A stretch of 64,000 bases of DNA from Nematocida homosporus (Eukaryota; Microsporidia). Of the stretch, positions 54,641 through 63,700 are shown one piece after another. Position 1 is the stretch's first letter. Every line of letters starts with the position of its first letter. The position numbers were made by a program, and so were the translations under genes. The DNA lies in NCBI RefSeq assembly GCF_024244095.1, contig NW_026250683.1, positions 62,001-126,000 of the forward strand. The letters run 5' to 3'. The notes beneath the pieces are model-generated. The model had not been told where the DNA came from, did not search any database, and saw only the letters and a program-made list of their open reading frames with translations.

Positions 54641-55279
54641 TTAAAGCATGCGTTGAATGAGATCAGTTAAGTACCGGCCATGATCTCCAGTACTTCCCCC
54701 TTCAGCAAAGTCCTTAATCTTACGACCTCCAAAACCTTTCCGAGGTGAGTTCAAATGGAAGGGCCAAAGCCACTTGTTAATAGCCGAAGCATTAGTCCGA
54801 CCTAAGAATAAAGCTGAAACTATCTCTTCTACCGTATTAATCTCTCCTCCAAATCTAGCCATAAGAGTCTTACTTGTAATATTCTTCCTCTGGCCATTAT
54901 GTCGACAGAATCCTCTAGTGTATAACAGGTTTCTAATACACTCAAGAGATAAAGTTCCAAAAGCAATGTAAGATCGGACTAAATGAAGAGTAGATTTAGA
55001 AGACTTGTTGTTAACTACGAAGGTACCAGTGTTAATACGATGTAAACGAAGAGTTTTAAGAGCTGAAATGATATCTGGAGATGCTTTGTTTGCACTTCTG
55101 ATACGAACGGCAAAGAAGAAAGGAGATTCAGCTGGGACATAAATACTGTTGTTTGCAGTTGCTTCTTCTTTCTTTCTTTCTTCTTCAGCTAAATATTCTT
55201 TCATTTGTTTGATTGTTCTAATCGTAATATCTTTTACTTCAGCTGGTGAAACAAGAGAATTAGTAGTCAGAGTATTCAT
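54641..55279 (-). CDS. RPL7: Ribosomal protein uL30 (RPL7)
   Basis: The 212-residue product has a helical N-tail (MKEYLAEEERKKEEA) and the uL30 core: FFFAVRIRSANKASPDIISALKTLRLHRINTGTFVVNNKSS, LVRSYIAFGTLSLECIRNLLYTRGF, ITSKTLMARFGGEINTVEEIV, LWPFHLNSPRKGFGGR and FAEGGSTGDHG. Yeast L7 is about 244 residues. The start element TTTTTTTTACTAACCCTTGT immediately precedes the ATG. Confidence 0.96.
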   Translation of the reverse strand: MNTLTTNSLVSPAEVKDITIRTIKQMKEYLAEEERKKEEATANNSIYVPAESPFFFAVRIRSANKASPDIISALKTLRLHRINTGTFVVNNKSSKSTLHLVRSYIAFGTLSLECIRNLLYTRGFCRHNGQRKNITSKTLMARFGGEINTVEEIVSALFLGRTNASAINKWLWPFHLNSPRKGFGGRKIKDFAEGGSTGDHGRYLTDLIQRML

Positions 55280-55304
55280 ACAAGGGTTAGTAAAAAAAAG
55301 AATA
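55280..55304 (-). promoter_or_regulatory. Ribosomal-protein start element (T-tract plus ACCC)
   Basis: Coding strand TTCTTTTTTTTACTAACCCT then TGT-ATG. It differs from the eL8 element by one inserted A. Confidence 0.65.
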
Positions 55305-55836
55305 TCTAATTTGGGTTAGTATTAAGTTGGTATTAAGTGGGGTTGGTATTGGGGTGGGGTGGGGTTGGTATTGGTTTGGTATTGGTTGGTATTGGGTTGG
55401 TAGTGGGTTGGGTGGGGTTGGTTTGGTTGGGGTTAGGTGGTGATAAGTTTAGATAGTAGTAAGTGAATAATAAAAGATTAAGTTAAGTTAAGTTAAGTTA
55501 AGTTAAGTTAAGTTTAGTAATGGTGATATGATATGATATGGGTTTAGTTTAGTAATGGTGATATGAGTTATGAGTTAGAATACCAACCTAATACCAACTC
55601 AATGCTATATCATGTTGGTTGTTGTTTATTATTAGATTGATATTGAGTTGGTTTGTAGATCGTAGATAATAATACCAAGTAGCTCGTAGATAATACTAAG
55701 CAGATAATACTAAGTTGACAGTTTATGAAATCCTAACTTAACTTAACTTAACTCAAACTTAACTTAACTCAACCCAACCCAATACTAAACTCAACCCAAC
55801 TCAACTCAAACCTAACTTAACTAAATACTAAACTGA
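55305..55836. repeat. Spacer, GT-rich then AC-rich
   Basis: GGGTTGGTATTGGGGTGGGG (55320-55440), seven tandem AAGTT units (TTAAGTTAAGTTAAG, 55470-55515), a mixed middle, then AACTTAACTTAACTCAAACTT and AACCCAACCCAATAC (55735-55830). No ORF. Confidence 0.65.
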
Positions 55837-56451
55837 CTAGATGGTGTCTAGGTCGGCGGGGATGTTGAAGCTTTTGTCAATAGTGGCGGGTTCGGCATTG
55901 AAGTTGGAAATGAGGTAGGCGCGGAGAGTGAAGATGTTCTCGGTGTGGATGTTGATTTCTTGGGTGATGGCTTGGATTTCTTCTTTGAGGGATGCGATTC
56001 GAGTTGGGTCGTTGGCTTGGTAGATGCTTAGTTGGCGGTCTAGTTGCACGATTTGTTGCTGGTGGTGTTGGTATGTGCTGATGTTGGCTTGGCGGGTGGG
56101 TGTGTCGTTTCTTTGTGCTTGGAGTTCGCTGATTTTGGCTTGGAAGGCTTGGATCTTGGGTTGGGTGGCGATGAGTTCTTCTTGGAGGTGGGACTTTTGT
56201 TGGACAACATGGATCTTTTTGTCGGATGGGAAGGACCAGATGAGTCTTCGGCCTCCGGTTTTTTCCTCTTTGGCTCGGCCTTCGGAAACGAGTAGTTCAA
56301 TTACATCTTTGACACTGGTGGAAATGATGCCTTTTTGTTGGGGTGCTAGCTTTTCGAGATCTTGCATGCGATAGAAGGTATCGTACTGGTGAAGAAGTTC
56401 TTCTAGACGGTTGGCCTTCTCTTCCATAGATAGTGGCTTAGTTCTTTGCAT
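55837..56451 (-). CDS. MND1: Meiotic recombination factor MND1
   Basis: MND1 with HOP2 stimulates Dmc1/Rad51 strand invasion in meiosis. The 204-residue product matches end to end: LSMEEKANRLEELLHQYDTFYRMQDLEKLAPQQKGIISTSVKDVIELLVSEGRAKEEKTGGRRLIWSFPS (winged helix), a coiled coil at about 80-165, then ENIFTLRAYLISNFNAEPATIDKSFNIPADLD (family ENIF...KF...IDK.FGIPEDFDYI). Yeast Mnd1 is about 219 residues. HOP2 is not in the window. Its presence argues for a sexual or meiotic phase. Confidence 0.92.
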   Translation of the reverse strand: MQRTKPLSMEEKANRLEELLHQYDTFYRMQDLEKLAPQQKGIISTSVKDVIELLVSEGRAKEEKTGGRRLIWSFPSDKKIHVVQQKSHLQEELIATQPKIQAFQAKISELQAQRNDTPTRQANISTYQHHQQQIVQLDRQLSIYQANDPTRIASLKEEIQAITQEINIHTENIFTLRAYLISNFNAEPATIDKSFNIPADLDTI

Positions 56452-56663
56452 GGGGAAAAATGGATGGTTGTGTATTTATTGAGTTATGTTAAGATGGTAT
56501 TGTGTTGGTGTTTTGTGAGTGTTTGGGTGGTGTTAAGATGGTGTTTAGTGGATATTTAGTGGATGTTTATATGATATTTAGATAGTATTTGGGTGGTGCT
56601 GTGATGGAGAGGAAAGTTAAAATAGAATTGAAGTCTTTCTGGATTGAAAAGGTATGGGTTGGA

Positions 56664-57866
56664 TTAAGATTGAGTTTTCTTGAAAAAGAGATTCATGATA
56701 GGGCTGGGACTAATTTCATTGACGGCTAAATAGGTAAGGAAAGAATGGGTAGAGGTGACATAGGGGTTGGTATCGTTGAGTTGGTTGAGGTAGTCTGGGA
56801 ATAAGGTTGGCAGGGGAGGGGCGGAAGAACAAGCGGGTTGGGGCCAGATAGTGTTGAGTAGGAAGTGAAGGACTTTATAGAAGATAGGACAGGTACAAGT
56901 ATCAGATGGGGTTTTGATTCGTGGGGAGAGAGTGCTTGGTGCGAAAAGAGTGCAAAAGTAAGGAGGAGTAGGTGCGGGGAAGAGGGGAAGATAGAATCGG
57001 CCTGTGGATTTAAGGTATTCATCAAGGAGACGCGTAGATCCTGGAGAGATGATTTGGATGGGTTGGAAAAAGAGAAGTGTCTGGCATTGGGTTAGGATAG
57101 AGGTGGGTGGAGTGGAGTTGTGTTGAGTGGGGTTGTGTTGAGTGGGGTTAGGTGGAATGGGGTTAGGTGGAGTGGAGTTAGGTTGAGTGGAGTTGGTTGG
57201 TGTGGAGTTAGGTGGAGTGGGGTTAGGTGGAGTGGAGTTGGGTGAGGTAGAATGGGTGATTAAGAAGATTTTGATGGGGTATTTGGGATCGGAGAAATGG
57301 AGGTTAGGATGGGCTGATAGGACTTCTTGGACTTGGTGCGTGGTGGGGGTGGGGGTGGATTGAACGAAGGGATATTTGGGATTGAGAAACTGGCATTGGG
57401 TTTGGAGGTCTTTGATGGCTTGGAGGATTTGGGTGGAAGAGGATAGTTGGGGCAAATGAATAAAGATAAGAAGAGTGATTGAACGAAGAAAGTGCTCGTT
57501 TTGTGAGAGGAATTCATAAAGAAGAGATTGATATTGGGTTAGATGAAAGAGGAAAAGGGCAGAGTCTGTGTGGTAGATGGATGGCGCGGCCTGGTTGTGT
57601 AGGGTGGAGTTGAGTGGGGTGGAGTTGCGTGGGATGGGGTTGTGTGGGGTGGAGTTGTGTGGGATGGGGTTGTGTGGGGTAAGGTTAGATTGAGTTGGGT
57701 TAGATAGAATGGAGGAAGTTGGGGGTGGTGTTTGGTTAGTGCAGAATTGAGTGCTAGGCCAGAGATCGGAGCGAAAGAAGGAGGTAAGATTGAGGAAGAC
57801 TAGATAAATGATTGAAAGGACCAGTAGAGTAGCGAGTAGTAAACGAAGTGATTTGTCTCTGAACAT
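56664..57866 (-). CDS. Type II membrane protein with spacer-derived repeats, unknown
   Basis: The 400-residue product has one N-terminal hydrophobic anchor (about 8-30, LLLATLLVLSIIYLVFLNL) and no further span. Two Asn/Pro/Ser/Thr/His tracts (about 53-90, PHNSTPHNPIPRNST; about 207-256, TPPNSTPTNSTQPNS) interrupt otherwise folded sequence (SLLYEFLSQNEHFLRSITLLIFIHLPQ; PGSTRLLDEYLKSTGRFYLPLFP). The tracts contain many N-X-S/T sequons. Cysteine pairs near the C-end (TCTCP). It may be an ER/Golgi lumenal protein; it neighbours a GPI-anchor enzyme, but no link is established. Confidence 0.6.
   Translation of the reverse strand: MFRDKSLRLLLATLLVLSIIYLVFLNLTSFFRSDLWPSTQFCTNQTPPPTSSILSNPTQSNLTPHNPIPHNSTPHNPIPRNSTPLNSTLHNQAAPSIYHTDSALFLFHLTQYQSLLYEFLSQNEHFLRSITLLIFIHLPQLSSSTQILQAIKDLQTQCQFLNPKYPFVQSTPTPTTHQVQEVLSAHPNLHFSDPKYPIKIFLITHSTSPNSTPPNPTPPNSTPTNSTQPNSTPPNPIPPNPTQHNPTQHNSTPPTSILTQCQTLLFFQPIQIISPGSTRLLDEYLKSTGRFYLPLFPAPTPPYFCTLFAPSTLSPRIKTPSDTCTCPIFYKVLHFLLNTIWPQPACSSAPPLPTLFPDYLNQLNDTNPYVTSTHSFLTYLAVNEISPSPIMNLFFKKTQS
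57097..57245 (-). repeat. Spacer-like repeat inside a coding region
   Basis: GGTGGAGTGGAGTTGTGTTG-type units read antisense as NSTPPNPTP. A second tract of the same type lies at 57596-57710 in the same gene. Confidence 0.75.
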
Positions 57867-58064
57867 TGAAGATGGAAAGAAGATATAAAGAGAGATATAT
57901 AAAGAGAGATAGAAAGAGTCTTAATTGAGTTAGTTTAAGTTGGTATTGAGTTAGTTATAATATTAAGTTGGCATTAGTATTGAGTTAGTTATAATATTGG
58001 GTTAGGATTGAATTGGTATTGGTGGCACTAATTTACTAGTCATTCTGTCTGTCTTTTATTTGAT

Positions 58065-58082
58065 ATGACCTTATTGGGTAAT
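58065..58082 (+). promoter_or_regulatory. P-box/CArG-like dyad for the GPI transferase
   Basis: ATGACC-TTATTG-GGTAAT, core ACCCAATAAGG on the other strand. It lies 49 bp upstream of the ATG at 58132. Confidence 0.5.
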
Positions 58083-58131
58083 TCAATTGGATAGGTTATT
58101 TAAGCCAATTTGTTTAGCGATCGGATAGCTG

Positions 58132-60435
58132 ATGAGGTTAAGAAAGAGCGTGGGATGGGTGGTAGCAGGTGAGGGGTTGAGAAGCTTGGTTTTGCTGGGT
58201 ATTTGGGGCTTAGGTGCGTATTGGTACGGCAAGAGTCTTTTGGTGGAGAAAGCACCGGTGCAGATAGTAAATCGAATGAAAAGTGAGCCTTTTTACAAGA
58301 AAGGATTGATTATGGTAATTGATGGTGTGCGGGCCGATGCTATTCACAAGACCATGAAAGCAACTCGGTACCACAATAACTTTCGGTCCTTAGAGCAGAT
58401 AGCACCTGAGGATCTCTATAAGGCGGTAAGCATAGCTGATCTACCTACTGGCACGGCCATGCGAATTCTATCGACCTTTTCTGGAGTCACTACAACGTTG
58501 CTATCGGCACAGAAGTCCTTTAGCCAACAGGCATGCTCTGCTGATAATCTGGTGCAGCAGCTAGTCGCTCAGAAGAAGCGAAGTGCGTTTTTTGGCGACG
58601 AGACTTGGACGTATTTGTTTCCTGAGATAAAGGAGTTTGTTAAAGAGACCTACCATCCCTATGGGTTAGTGGAGTTTAGTACGGAAGAAAGATTGATGAA
58701 AGCAGCGGAGGAGGCTTTAGTGGACCATGAGGTTGTGATTTTGCACTTGATTTCTCCGGATTCGTATGGTCATTTGTACGGAACTGATAGCTTGGAAGTG
58801 CAGAAGGCTTTGGTGTTAATTGACCAATTTATTGAACGGGTGTACAGAAATCTAGACGATGAGACCTTGGTGGCTGTTTTGTCCGATCATGGTGTAAATG
58901 ATGATGGCTCGCATGGAGGCACTTCCTTTTTGGAGAAGGCTGCTTCGTTGGTTTTGATTGGGAAGGATATTCGGCGGTATGGCATTGATGTAAGTCATAG
59001 CAGCCGAGTAATTGTGCAGAAGAATGAAGAAGAAGTAAAGCAACTGCACTTGGCTGAGCCGGCTGCAATTGTCTCGCAAAATGATATTCTGCCAACGATA
59101 TGCGCTCTTTTGGGCTTGCCTACGCCGTACAACTCGCCTGGCACTCTTATTCCTGAAGTTCTTTCGCCAGAGAGATACACGGAGCTGTATGAAATGGAGA
59201 TTGAGAGAAAGAGGCTGGCTTTGCACTACTTGGGATGCTCTGCCGTAGTTACAACTACTCGGCATACCCGGGAAGCCATGCCAGTTCCAGCACACGGAGG
59301 CGCTTTGGTTTATGAAAACGATGCGCTGGGTCGGCAGATTCATGCTCTATTCCATGGATCATCGGTGTTGGGAATGGTTGCTGCTTTGGGTGTGTTGTTG
59401 GCCGGAACTTGGCTGCTGGCATCGATGTTTTTGGTTCAGTGGTGGCATTATGCTGTGCTGTTTTCTATGGCGGGCATTGTGCTGGTTGGACATTCGGTGT
59501 TTGCAGTGATACATGAGGACGTTATTTCGCTGGTCTGGTGTGAATTGTTGGGAACACTATGTCTGGGATTTGATTGGGCTAGTGTTGGGTTGGTGTTGGG
59601 CTTAGTTGTTGGGAAGTTTCCGTTGCATGATGTTGATCGGTTTTGGTGGATTAAGTGGGTTAAAAAGGTTCCAGAGCGAGAGAAGATTGCTTGGTTGGGG
59701 GCTATTATGTATATATGCGCGGGAGTATCCTTGGGTGTCTTGGTAGTGTTGCGGGGATTACGGCTAGCTGGGAATGAACGGGCTAGTAAGCACCAAGCGA
59801 GTCGGCTTGTAACTGGTCCTTTGATGGACGTCTTTTTGGCGTTAGGAAAGTTCTTTAGTGATGGCGTGCTTTGCCGTGGTGCATGGGTCTTTTCATTGAT
59901 TCGGCCGGCTAGTATTGTTGCATTATTGTACTCGCCAGGCTCGGCTATCTTTTTTAGGCTGGTATTCACGGAGTACTTGGCTAGGTTAGTGACAGTACGT
60001 GGCAGTAGCGTAGCTAAAGGCTGTGCTGCCTTCTTTCTGTTGAAGTTGATGTTCTTTTGCACGGGCCATAATCATAGCTTGTCAACCATTAATTGGGAGG
60101 CGGCGTTTTTATTTACCACCAAGGCCTGTCCCGGTGTATCTTCTAGTTTAGTAGTGGGAGACTTACTTCTACCGTACGTTTACGTTAGTATTCGGTTGGG
60201 AAGAAAAGACTTAGCTGCTTTTAGGGTGTTGTTACTCTTACAGGCGGCTTGTTTCATAACTTGCAGTGCCATTAATCTTTGGTTTTTGGGACAGTCGTTG
60301 CTATGGTTCATCTTTGCTGGGCGGACTATCTTTGAAGGCGTCTTCTTCTTGTTTCTAGCAGCCAGCCATGTTCTATTAAGTATACTGGATGCCGGGAAAG
60401 AGCTAAAGTCCATCCCGGCACACAAAAGACACTAA
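58132..60435 (+). CDS. GPI ethanolamine-phosphate transferase (PIG-O/GPI13 or PIG-G/GPI7 type)
   Basis: An ER membrane enzyme that adds ethanolamine phosphate to GPI-anchor mannose. The 767-residue product has an N-terminal anchor (about 13-33) and a lumenal alkaline-phosphatase-like domain: IDGVRADA (metal Asp64), LPTGTAMRI (candidate Thr nucleophile 106 or 108), FFGDETWTYLFP (hallmark, about 153-164), DSYGHLYG and SDHGVNDDGSHGG metal ligands, LGLPTPYNSPGTLIPE. Roughly nine or ten C-terminal spans follow. GDETW..LFP resembles PIG-G, while DNLVQQL resembles PIG-O, so the subtype is open. It suggests GPI-anchored surface proteins. Confidence 0.85.
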   Translation: MRLRKSVGWVVAGEGLRSLVLLGIWGLGAYWYGKSLLVEKAPVQIVNRMKSEPFYKKGLIMVIDGVRADAIHKTMKATRYHNNFRSLEQIAPEDLYKAVSIADLPTGTAMRILSTFSGVTTTLLSAQKSFSQQACSADNLVQQLVAQKKRSAFFGDETWTYLFPEIKEFVKETYHPYGLVEFSTEERLMKAAEEALVDHEVVILHLISPDSYGHLYGTDSLEVQKALVLIDQFIERVYRNLDDETLVAVLSDHGVNDDGSHGGTSFLEKAASLVLIGKDIRRYGIDVSHSSRVIVQKNEEEVKQLHLAEPAAIVSQNDILPTICALLGLPTPYNSPGTLIPEVLSPERYTELYEMEIERKRLALHYLGCSAVVTTTRHTREAMPVPAHGGALVYENDALGRQIHALFHGSSVLGMVAALGVLLAGTWLLASMFLVQWWHYAVLFSMAGIVLVGHSVFAVIHEDVISLVWCELLGTLCLGFDWASVGLVLGLVVGKFPLHDVDRFWWIKWVKKVPEREKIAWLGAIMYICAGVSLGVLVVLRGLRLAGNERASKHQASRLVTGPLMDVFLALGKFFSDGVLCRGAWVFSLIRPASIVALLYSPGSAIFFRLVFTEYLARLVTVRGSSVAKGCAAFFLLKLMFFCTGHNHSLSTINWEAAFLFTTKACPGVSSSLVVGDLLLPYVYVSIRLGRKDLAAFRVLLLLQAACFITCSAINLWFLGQSLLWFIFAGRTIFEGVFFLFLAASHVLLSILDAGKELKSIPAHKRH

Positions 60436-60770
60436 GTATGTGGTTGGTATTGATGTTGAGTTGAGTTGAGTTAGTATTGGGTTGGGTTAGTATTGGGTTG
60501 AGTTGAGTTAGTTTAAGTTAAGTTAAGTTAGTATTTAAACAGCACTTAAGTTACTATTTAAACAGTACATACGTTAATATTTAAACAGTACTTAGGTTAG
60601 TATTTAAACAGCACTTAAGTTTAAGTGATAATCAAACATCAGCCGAACACTAACTTCATCAAATACCAATCAAATACCAATCAAATACTAATCAAATACT
60701 AATCACATAACAACCTAACTCAACTCAACCCAATCTAATACTAATAATAAATTTCTTGGGTTAGTGTTCC
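60436..60770. repeat. Spacer with 23-bp tandem repeat
   Basis: GT-rich start (60440-60530), then four 23-bp units of the form RTATTTAAACAGYACTTARG at starts 60531, 60554, 60577 and 60600, then AC-rich CAAATACCAATCAAATACC (60655-60735). Each unit holds the palindrome TTTAAA. No ORF. Confidence 0.75.
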
Positions 60771-63700
60771 ATGTTGCCTGAAACATACCATAATAGTACA
60801 AATGTGATTGGAATATGGCGTTTAAAGATAGGCCTTATTATTCTTTTCTTGGCTTTAGATGTGCGTTGTGCTGGTATTATCAATGCACTTTGTAGTCCGG
60901 TTACTCGCTCAAATACTCCTCAAATCAGTGCGCCTAGTCTTGAGGCACTTATATCTGACAACTCAACTGTGCCTGTTTTAATGCTTGAAGCTGCGTTTGC
61001 GGACGGCCAATACTGGAGCCAGTTAGTGAACCAGGCCCCAGAGGAAGAGGTCGTGATTAATAAGCCGACCAACAATATAGTCTTCTCGGCGACTGAAGGC
61101 TATGTCAAAAGACTGCAAAGTTCCTTGCAAACAGTTAACCGCATCACTTGTGCTCAACTCACAATTAATGCCGAGAACGACCGGTCCCAGGAACTAACTG
61201 ATCTAGTGCATCGACTATTGTACGTTGCCGACTGCCGTAACATTGAAGTTCGGAATGCTAACTACTACGACATGGCTTTTGAAACGACCAATCTGGCATC
61301 GCCGCCTAAGTTCAATTTATTAGATATAATTAAGTATGTATACCCGCCAATGGAGGTTAGAGCACCGGAAACAACGCTTACATTCCACCAGTGCAACAGT
61401 GCGGCCATACAAAGCATTGCGACAAACATTGGCAGTTGGAAGCATCTACGTAAGTTAGTGATCAAAAACTGTACTGATGTTGACTTAGGATGGATGTCTA
61501 GCTTAATTTGGGCCGAAGGTGAAGATAATACGATTGTGATTCAGAAAAGTCGTGGTGTTAAGATAGACTTTGCTAAACTCTGTGGACCAAGGCTTCCAAA
61601 ACTTATGGTGGTTTTGGCTGAGATGCGGATAGATGATTTTAAGTTAACAACTGAGGGTTTGGAGATTACAGTTCCCGATAAAATTGCTTTGCAGCTGGAT
61701 TGGGAGCTACTAGTAAGACTAGCTAGCTTGGCCCCAAAAATAACTATTGCATGTTTGTTTCTGTCCGATCGAATTAGTGCGTTAGAAAGATTGGATTCGA
61801 TTTGGAGTGCTTCGGATGATGCAGGTGCTAGTTTACCTCTGGTGCCAACAATAACAATTGCTAAGCTGAGGATTTTGCTGGCTCCGCAAACGCCCTGCCG
61901 CCTCGACCAATATGTCCGAGAGAACGTTAGGCTGGCGCTCTTCCAAATTGGCGTTCAGGCCGGCTTGATTGAAACAGAATACCAGATCGGTCGAGAAATC
62001 AACGTTCAGAATACTCTAGACCTATTGGGCCTAGGTCCATTCGAGGATGCCGATCTTGCTCAGTATCAGGAAGTAGCCCACTGTATGGATGCAATTACTA
62101 GTGAAGCCACGACTAGTCTAAATACAACTGAAACCAAAGGAAATCCCCTAGAAGCTACTATTTATTTGGACCAAATTAACGGGCTCAAATCAGCATCTAA
62201 AATCGACACTTTCTTGGCCCAGGATCAATGGTGCCGCTGTTTGCCATACAGCCATGTTACTATTATTGGCAAAAAGCACCACCAAGACTTGGGCAGACGA
62301 CTTATTCAAATCTTAGATATACTGGGACTGGGCATGGCCCACACCCTAACAATCCAGTGCATTGGGGACGTTCGGTCGGCTAGATGGACAGACCCACCGG
62401 AGATCTACCATAATTCAAACAGCCCCGGACTTCCTCTTAAAACAACCATCAAGCGACTGGTCTTGGATGATGTGAGCATGCATGTGATATTTGGCGTGCT
62501 GCAGCGCTTTATCTTTAGCAACCAAGTGGAGGTTTTGATAAAGAATTTTGGACCGCTAGCAAAGATATCTGCAATTGTTTATGGCGTTGACCTAAGTAAT
62601 ATTCCCTCCATTCAAAAGATAAGCATCAAAGACTTTACTTTGGACTCGGTAGAGAGCCGCAAATCAAGTTCAGCCCCAAAATCGACTCTTTCGGCCCAAG
62701 AATTAAGTCTTCTGACCCAAAAATCAGATCTTCTGGACAAAATACGCATCAATATGAGCACTGAACCGCTTTCTAAAGTCCTAGGCAGCTTGGAAAGTCT
62801 TTATCGCCACGGACTGCCCTTCTACTGTTCCTTTGCCGCCTATCAAGAGAAAGAAGGGGACATACAAGACCTGCTGAACAATCAAGTTGTCACATCCATT
62901 AAGCTATATGATATGCCCCTTGATCAGGTAGTTCAAGCAGTTCAAGCATGCCAGGCCGTCTCAGCCCAATCTCGCAGTGAATGTTCGCCGATTTTAAGCA
63001 CCCACCAAGTTCCCATAAGCCTGAGCTGTAAGCTAAGAAGCCAGAAAAACACCCCCACTGTTGAGCACATAGAAGCTCTGATTCACTGGGTTGCAGTGAA
63101 ATTTCCATGCATTACCCAACTCAGTGTTAGAGTTTCATCGAACAACAGCGCTCTTTTGACCCACCTGAATCATATGACTATCTCACCAACGAATATTTCC
63201 CAGGCTCTTACATCGATTACTTTCACTTGCCGAGATGGTTCCTACTATTACTCCACAGAGGTATATACGCCGGGCATTAAACTTGCTCGACGTCTCTCTA
63301 GCATTAAGAATCAGCAAGGCACTCTGGTTGTTATGCGGCTGGAAGAGTACTTCATTTTGGTTGAAACGCCAGCCGTTCTTAAGTCCCTTTCAGTCTTTCA
63401 AATGATGAGTGACGACCTTTTCAGAGCTCTTCAAAGACATTACACAATCAACAACCCATCCCAAGAGCAGCCCGCCGTCTTTATTTGTCAATTCTGTCAC
63501 CGAGAGGACCATCGATCCGTTTCTGCCACGCAAACTCCTCCCGATCGGTTCAATCCACCCCCGGCCGGTCTAATAGGGCCAGATGTACTGTACGTAGCCA
63601 TCATAGACTGTCTATCTCTTGCTTGTTTCGCATGCGCCCAAAAGCAACTTACTAATCGCTATAATATCTTAGTTCTTCTTCCCCAGCAAATCCAGCCCAA

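Noticed and set aside
55280..55304. 5' leader intron suggested by TTTTTTTTACTAAC before the uL30 start
   Set aside because: There is no AG acceptor between ACTAAC and the ATG and no GTAAGT donor in range, so it reads better as a promoter or transcript-start element.
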